NCBI GenBank assembly: GCA_035541035.1
Contig: DATLFO010000281.1
Span: 1 to 9,429 of the forward strand
DNA: 9,429 bases
From: DASWHR01 sp035541035
Lineage (GTDB): Bacteria > Actinomycetota > AC-67
Direction: 5' to 3'
A program made the position numbers and the translations under genes. Below are positions 6,325 to 9,429 of this stretch, one piece after another. The number at the start of each line of letters is the position of its first letter. Position 1 is the stretch's first letter. The notes below the pieces were generated by a model. It saw nothing but the letters and a program-made list of their open reading frames with translations. It was not told the DNA's origin and ran no database searches.

Positions 6325-7338
6325 ATGAAGCGGGGAACCGTGGTCCGGCCCGTCCTGGAGTCCGCGCTGCTACGCGGCAATCCGCTCGGAGACCCCGCAG
6401 ACCGCATAACCCCGGTCTACCTGCCCCCCTCGTACGAAGAGCAGCCCGGCCGCCGGTATCCCCTGATCCTCGCCATCACCGGCTTCATGGGAAACGGCCG
6501 GATGCACCTGAACGAGAGCTTCCTCGACGACTCTTTGGACGCGCGGCTGGACCGGCTCATCGATTCGGGCGCGATGGGTGAGGCGATCGTGGTGATGGTG
6601 GACGCGATGACGCGCTACGGCGGTTCGCAGTTCGTCGACTCCTCCGCGACCGGCCCCTACGGCCGGTACGTGATCGAGGAGGTCATCCCCTGGGCCGACG
6701 CGACGTTCCGCACCATCCCGCATCGCGACGCCCGGGGCATCTTCGGCAAGTCCTCCGGCGGCTACGGCTCGATCCGGCTGGCGATGGACCATCCCGACGT
6801 GCTCGGTGCCTTCGCGTGCCATTCGGGCGACATGGCGTTCGAGTACTGCTACCTGACCGAGTGGCCCAAGACGCTCCGTTACCTGTGGCACAACGATCTG
6901 ACGCCCAAGCAGTTCCTCGACACGTTCCGCGAGCGGCTCGACCGCGGAGAGGGATACTTCTCCACCCTCAACGACCTCGCGATGGCCTCGTGCTACTCGC
7001 CCGATCCCGGCTCCGATCTCGGATTCGACCTGCCGTTCGACCTGGAGACCGGCGAGGTGATCGACGAGGTGTGGCAGCGCTGGCTCGCCCACGATCCGGT
7101 CCGGATCATCGATGAGCGCGTCGAGGCGCTGCGGTCGCAGCGGCTGGTCTTCATCGATTGCGGCAAGAAGGACGAGTGGTTCCTCGACGTGGGCGCACGC
7201 TGGGCGGTGTCGAAGATTCACTCGCTGGGTATAGACGTCGTACACGAAGAGTTCGACGCAGGACACATGAGCATTCCGTATCGCTACGACCGGTCGCTCC
7301 CCCTGCTGACGAAGGCTCTTCTGCCGCCCGAGGGGTGA
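6325..7338 (+). CDS. Putative esterase, esterase D-like alpha/beta hydrolase (PF00756 type)
   Basis: This 337-residue protein has an alpha/beta-hydrolase layout. An N-terminal strand region (ITPVYLPPSYEE, RRYPLILAITGF) resembles the start of esterase D-type proteins. The nucleophile elbow GKSSGGYGS puts Ser143 in G-x-S-x-G, a likely acid is Asp283 (DCGKKDEWF), and the likely catalytic His is H314 (DAGHMSIPYR). No signal peptide is visible, so it is probably cytoplasmic. The substrate cannot be told; the family includes S-formylglutathione hydrolase, enterochelin esterase and mycolyltransferases. The ATG at 6325 is preferred over an in-frame ATG at 6283 because family similarity starts near here and a -10 element lies just upstream. 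Its TGA is 5 bases from the start of the HD-domain gene, so the two are probably co-transcribed. Confidence 0.82.
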   Translation: MKRGTVVRPVLESALLRGNPLGDPADRITPVYLPPSYEEQPGRRYPLILAITGFMGNGRMHLNESFLDDSLDARLDRLIDSGAMGEAIVVMVDAMTRYGGSQFVDSSATGPYGRYVIEEVIPWADATFRTIPHRDARGIFGKSSGGYGSIRLAMDHPDVLGAFACHSGDMAFEYCYLTEWPKTLRYLWHNDLTPKQFLDTFRERLDRGEGYFSTLNDLAMASCYSPDPGSDLGFDLPFDLETGEVIDEVWQRWLAHDPVRIIDERVEALRSQRLVFIDCGKKDEWFLDVGARWAVSKIHSLGIDVVHEEFDAGHMSIPYRYDRSLPLLTKALLPPEG

Positions 7339-7343
7339 GGTTC

Positions 7344-7889
7344 GTGAATCCGATCAGCTCGATCGACGTCTCTGCGCTCGCCGACGCCGTGCGCCGCCGC
7401 CACCGTGCCTGCGGGGCCGACGCCGCAACGCTTGCTTCCTTGGAGAACCACATGTATCGGGTCCTGGCTCTCGTCGAGGACCTGTCCGAGGGCGAGAGCC
7501 TGAACACGCTCGAGTACTCGCTGCTTCGCACGTCCGCGATCCTGCACGACGCCGCCGCCGGCAAGACCGCCTCACCGGACGCGTCCGCGGTGCTTGCTTC
7601 GGAGATGCTGGTCGCCGTCGGCGCCGACGCCGAGTTCACCGCGGCCGTCGCCAAGGCGATTCGCCGCCACGGCGGCTCCCGGATCGGCGCGGACTCGACC
7701 ATGCCCCAGTCTCACGCCGAGCAGCTGCTTCACGACGTGTGCCTGCTGGCCCGGATCCAGGAAGCCCGGGACGGGGAGTCCGAAAGCGGCCTGCGGGGCC
7801 TGGCCTCGATGCTCTGCACTCCGACGGCGGTCCGCATGGCCGGACACATGATCGGCGAACGCAGCGGCGCAGCCGTCCCTGCCCTGTAG
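7344..7889 (+). CDS. HD-domain protein, probable metal-dependent phosphohydrolase
   Basis: This 181-residue protein shows spaced HD-superfamily residues: H36 (ENHMYRVLAL), H68-D69 (ILHDAA), H109 (AIRRHG) and D131 (LLHDVCLLARI). This is the H...HD...H...D set that binds one or two metal ions. The order resembles small stand-alone HD hydrolases in which the last motif is usually DADRLD; here it reads HDVCLL, so activity is less certain. The substrate is unknown. The GTG at 7344 was chosen because GAGGGG lies eight bases upstream. A second GTG at 7335 overlaps the esterase stop as GTGA but has no room for a ribosome binding site. It forms a probable operon with the esterase. Confidence 0.7.
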   Translation: MNPISSIDVSALADAVRRRHRACGADAATLASLENHMYRVLALVEDLSEGESLNTLEYSLLRTSAILHDAAAGKTASPDASAVLASEMLVAVGADAEFTAAVAKAIRRHGGSRIGADSTMPQSHAEQLLHDVCLLARIQEARDGESESGLRGLASMLCTPTAVRMAGHMIGERSGAAVPAL

Positions 7890-7978
7890 GAGCGCCACCC
7901 GCCGCACCCGCCGGGCCCCGCCGGGCTTGAATTCGCGCCCGCATCGCCGCATGATCGCGAGCGGAAGGAGCGACCGCG

Positions 7979-7979
7979 A
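7979..7979 (+). other. Spacer 7890-7978 before the methyltransferase
   Basis: The 89 bases between the HD gene and the methyltransferase hold a perfect tandem 10-bp repeat (CCCGCCGGGC at 7907-7916 and 7917-7926) and the ribosome binding site AAGGAG at 7965-7970. I see no convincing promoter or terminator. This entry marks the downstream edge of that spacer. Confidence 0.3.
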
Positions 7980-8818
7980 TGCACCAGTCCGAACACGAGG
8001 CCATCCGGTGGCAGACCGGGGTCTGGGACACAATCTCCGACATCTACGAACGACAGATAGACCGGCGTTTTGCGCCCGTCGTCGAGCACACGCTCACGCG
8101 GGCCGGTCTCGCGTCCGGCCATTCGGTCTTGGATCTCGGAACCGGCACGGGATCCGCAGCGCTGAAGGCCGCGCAGCTCGTCGCGCCCGGCGGCTCCGTG
8201 CTCGGAGTCGATCTGAGCGCCGAGATGCTCGAAATCGCCCATGGTCGCGCCGAGCGAGCAGGCCTGCGCAACGTATCGTTCCGCGAAGGCCGCGCCGAAG
8301 AGCTTCCGGCCGAGGACGACACGTTCGACGCGATCGTGTCCAGCCTGTGCTTCATGTACGTCATCGACCGTGCCGCCGGCGCCGCCGAATCCGCACGCGT
8401 GCTCAAGCCGTCCGGCCGTTTCGTGGCGGCCGTGTGGGGAGGACCCGACGAGTGCGACATCGTGCTTTTCCAGTCCACGGCGGGAAGCTTCGCGCCACCA
8501 CCGCCGGTGACGGGGGTCGGGCCGGGCGCCTTGGCCGATCCGTCCTCGCTGGTCGCGCATCTCCGCGATGCCGGCATCGAGGCGCGCGTCGAGTCCGAGA
8601 CGTTGTCGTTCGAGTTTCCCGACTTCGAGACCGCGTGGGACGTGCTCGCCGGCGTCACGACCGCAAAGCTCACCGACGAGCGAAGAGACGAAGCGAAGGC
8701 GGCCGTGCGCGATGTGATGTGGCCCGACCCGAACGAGCCTCGGGTCTTCGTGAACACGACGCAATTCGTGGTCGGAACGCGCATCGAAAGCGCGGCCCGC
8801 AGCCGATCCCGGGCTTGA
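7979..8818 (+). CDS. Class I SAM-dependent methyltransferase (UbiE/Methyltransf_11 type)
   Basis: This 279-residue protein has the Rossmann-fold methyltransferase motifs in order: VLDLGTGTG at 50-58 (SAM binding), acidic residue D78 in GVDLS, an EGRAEELP block with the following TFDAIVSSLCFMYV strand at about 103-128, and RVLKPSGRF at 140-148. The overall plan is that of UbiE-like and other small-molecule methyltransferases; the substrate is not evident. The ATG at 7979 follows AAGGAG with eight bases of spacing. The gene stands 89 bases after the HD gene. The natural C-terminus appears to end near VNTTQFVVGTRIE; the last nine or so residues (SAARSRSRA) are read antisense through a sigma-factor remnant, so the original stop was probably lost by a rearrangement. 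Confidence 0.85.
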   Translation: MHQSEHEAIRWQTGVWDTISDIYERQIDRRFAPVVEHTLTRAGLASGHSVLDLGTGTGSAALKAAQLVAPGGSVLGVDLSAEMLEIAHGRAERAGLRNVSFREGRAEELPAEDDTFDAIVSSLCFMYVIDRAAGAAESARVLKPSGRFVAAVWGGPDECDIVLFQSTAGSFAPPPPVTGVGPGALADPSSLVAHLRDAGIEARVESETLSFEFPDFETAWDVLAGVTTAKLTDERRDEAKAAVRDVMWPDPNEPRVFVNTTQFVVGTRIESAARSRSRA

Positions 8819-8919
8819 CCGAGATCAGCCTTGACCGTGCCGGGCCGGATACGCAGCAGCGCCGCGATCTCCTCCTCGCTTCGACCTTCCGGAGAGCGCA
8901 GCACCCCGCACCATCGTCG
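8788..8919 (-). pseudogene. Remnant of an ECF-type RNA polymerase sigma factor, region 4 only
   Basis: On the minus strand the frame through 8904 reads VLRSPEGRSEEEIAALL, then RIRPGTVKADLGQARDRL and RAAL. This aligns without gaps to sigma-70 region 4, the helix-turn-helix that contacts the -35 element (typical form: R-x3-V-L-R-x2-EG-x-S-x-x-EIA-x-LL-x-I-x-x-GTVK-x2-L-x2-AR-x2-LR). Upstream the frame closes at a TGA near 8964, with no start codon or region 2. Downstream it runs into the antisense strand of the methyltransferase. It is therefore a fragment truncated at both ends. It overlaps the last 31 bases of the methyltransferase gene in antisense. Confidence 0.65.
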
Positions 8920-8959
8920 TGCGCAACCATGCCTTCGCGCTCCCGGCAGGGTTCGTCCA

Positions 8960-8965
8960 TATCAT
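8960..8965 (+). promoter_or_regulatory. Candidate -10 of the aminotransferase gene, possibly leaderless
   Basis: TATCAT (five of six consensus bases) ends nine bases before the ATG at 8974. The same -10-to-start distance is seen at the esterase and HNH genes. There is no clear -35 hexamer and no Shine-Dalgarno sequence before the ATG. Confidence 0.3.
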
Positions 8966-8973
8966 TGTGGCTC

Positions 8974-9429
8974 ATGCCCGCATCCGATCTGATCGCCATG
9001 CTCGCCGCGCAAGCGCCGCCGGACCTGACGTCGGTCGCGCTTCACCCGACCGGGGAGGCGGCCTTGCACGCCGCGATCGCCGCCGCGGGTCCGGGCGCGG
9101 TCGCGACCCTGTCGCATCCCGCGACGCCGATCCCGGGCGCGCTTCGCGCGCACTCGCCCTACTGCTTTCGCTGCCCGCTCGGACTGAGCTTTCCGTCGTG
9201 CGAGATCGCGTGCCTGGACTCGCTGGCCTCGATCGTGGACACCGGCGACGTCGCGGCCGTCGTGATCGAGCCGGCCGCGCAGGTGCCGGGCGGCATGATC
9301 ACCGCTCCTCCGGGTCATCTGCGGCGTGTGCGCGACCTGTGCGACACGCACGGCGCGGCGCTGATCGCCGACGAGCGCTTCACCGGCGCGGGTGCGGGCG
9401 GGTTCTTCTGGGCGTTCACGCGCGACGGC
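8974..9429 (+). CDS. Class III pyridoxal-phosphate aminotransferase-like protein, N-terminal part (3' end outside window)
   Basis: The frame is open from the ATG at 8974 to the window edge and gives 152 residues. It matches class III aminotransferases from about residue 60: SPYCFRCPLGLSFPSCEIAC, then AAVVIEPAAQVPGGMITAPPGHL, then RRVRDLCDTHGAALIADE with Asp133 as the residue that binds the PLP ring nitrogen. The PLP lysine would lie beyond the window. The front is odd. The equivalent of the NSGSEA motif is PTGEAA at about 25-30, the YHG motif between it and the CxxC segment is missing, and most of the usual first 80-90 residues are absent. TGFGRTG is replaced by TGAGAGG. It may be a divergent family member or a decaying gene. 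An alternative in-frame ATG lies at 8929. Confidence 0.7.
   Translation, partial: MPASDLIAMLAAQAPPDLTSVALHPTGEAALHAAIAAAGPGAVATLSHPATPIPGALRAHSPYCFRCPLGLSFPSCEIACLDSLASIVDTGDVAAVVIEPAAQVPGGMITAPPGHLRRVRDLCDTHGAALIADERFTGAGAGGFFWAFTRDG

Noticed and set aside
7907..7926. A tandem 10-bp repeat CCCGCCGGGC
   Set aside because: There are only two copies in very GC-rich sequence, with no third copy or known regulator site, so it is probably chance or slippage.
8044..8904. A 286-codon minus-strand frame as a full gene
   Set aside because: Only its first 40 or so codons resemble anything (sigma region 4). The rest is a serine/arginine-rich shadow of the methyltransferase gene.
1..9429. CRISPR arrays, tRNA genes, insertion sequences, phage or defence modules
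   Set aside because: I found no spaced direct repeats, cloverleaf sequences, transposase motifs or terminal inverted repeats. The HNH gene alone is not evidence of a defence island.

Overview
This is a high-G+C bacterial window, most likely from an actinomycete-type chromosome (phylum Actinomycetota, lineage not resolved). The evidence is a DUF222/13E12-type HNH protein, an amtB-glnB-glnD nitrogen operon, a textbook actinobacterial LexA box, a GlnR-like operator, and several genes whose start codon sits only 7-8 bases after a -10 element (apparently leaderless). There are no tRNA, rRNA, CRISPR or insertion-sequence features.

Layout. Positions 2-148 hold the 3' end of an unrecognised plus-strand gene. 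It converges on a minus-strand DUF222/HNH endonuclease gene (244-1398), whose start codon lies inside a perfect 16-bp SOS palindrome. Upstream of that is a 45-codon membrane-protein gene (1475-1612, minus). A long minus-strand operon follows, read from right to left: amtB (6150-4888), glnB (4877-4539), glnD (4542-2212) and a flavin reductase (2201-1725), with gaps of 10 bases or a 4-base overlap and a possible terminator hairpin at 1650-1670. The promoter region between amtB and the divergent esterase gene carries four GlnR-like half-sites at exact 11-bp steps.

The right part is all plus strand apart from one remnant. An esterase-family hydrolase (6325-7338) is tightly coupled to an HD-domain protein (7344-7889). 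Then come a SAM-dependent methyltransferase (7979-8818), an antisense remnant of an ECF sigma factor region 4 (about 8788-8919), and the start of an unusually short-headed class III aminotransferase (8974 to the window end).

How it works together. AmtB imports ammonium, the PII protein GlnB senses nitrogen status and can block AmtB, and GlnD modifies GlnB at Tyr51, which is present here. The operator suggests GlnR-type nitrogen control of the whole unit. The HNH gene looks like a DNA-damage-induced gene. No single new multi-gene system is evident. The strongest leads are the SOS-controlled HNH gene, the phased GlnR array, the set of apparently leaderless genes, and the sigma-factor remnant fused antisense to the methyltransferase 3' end.
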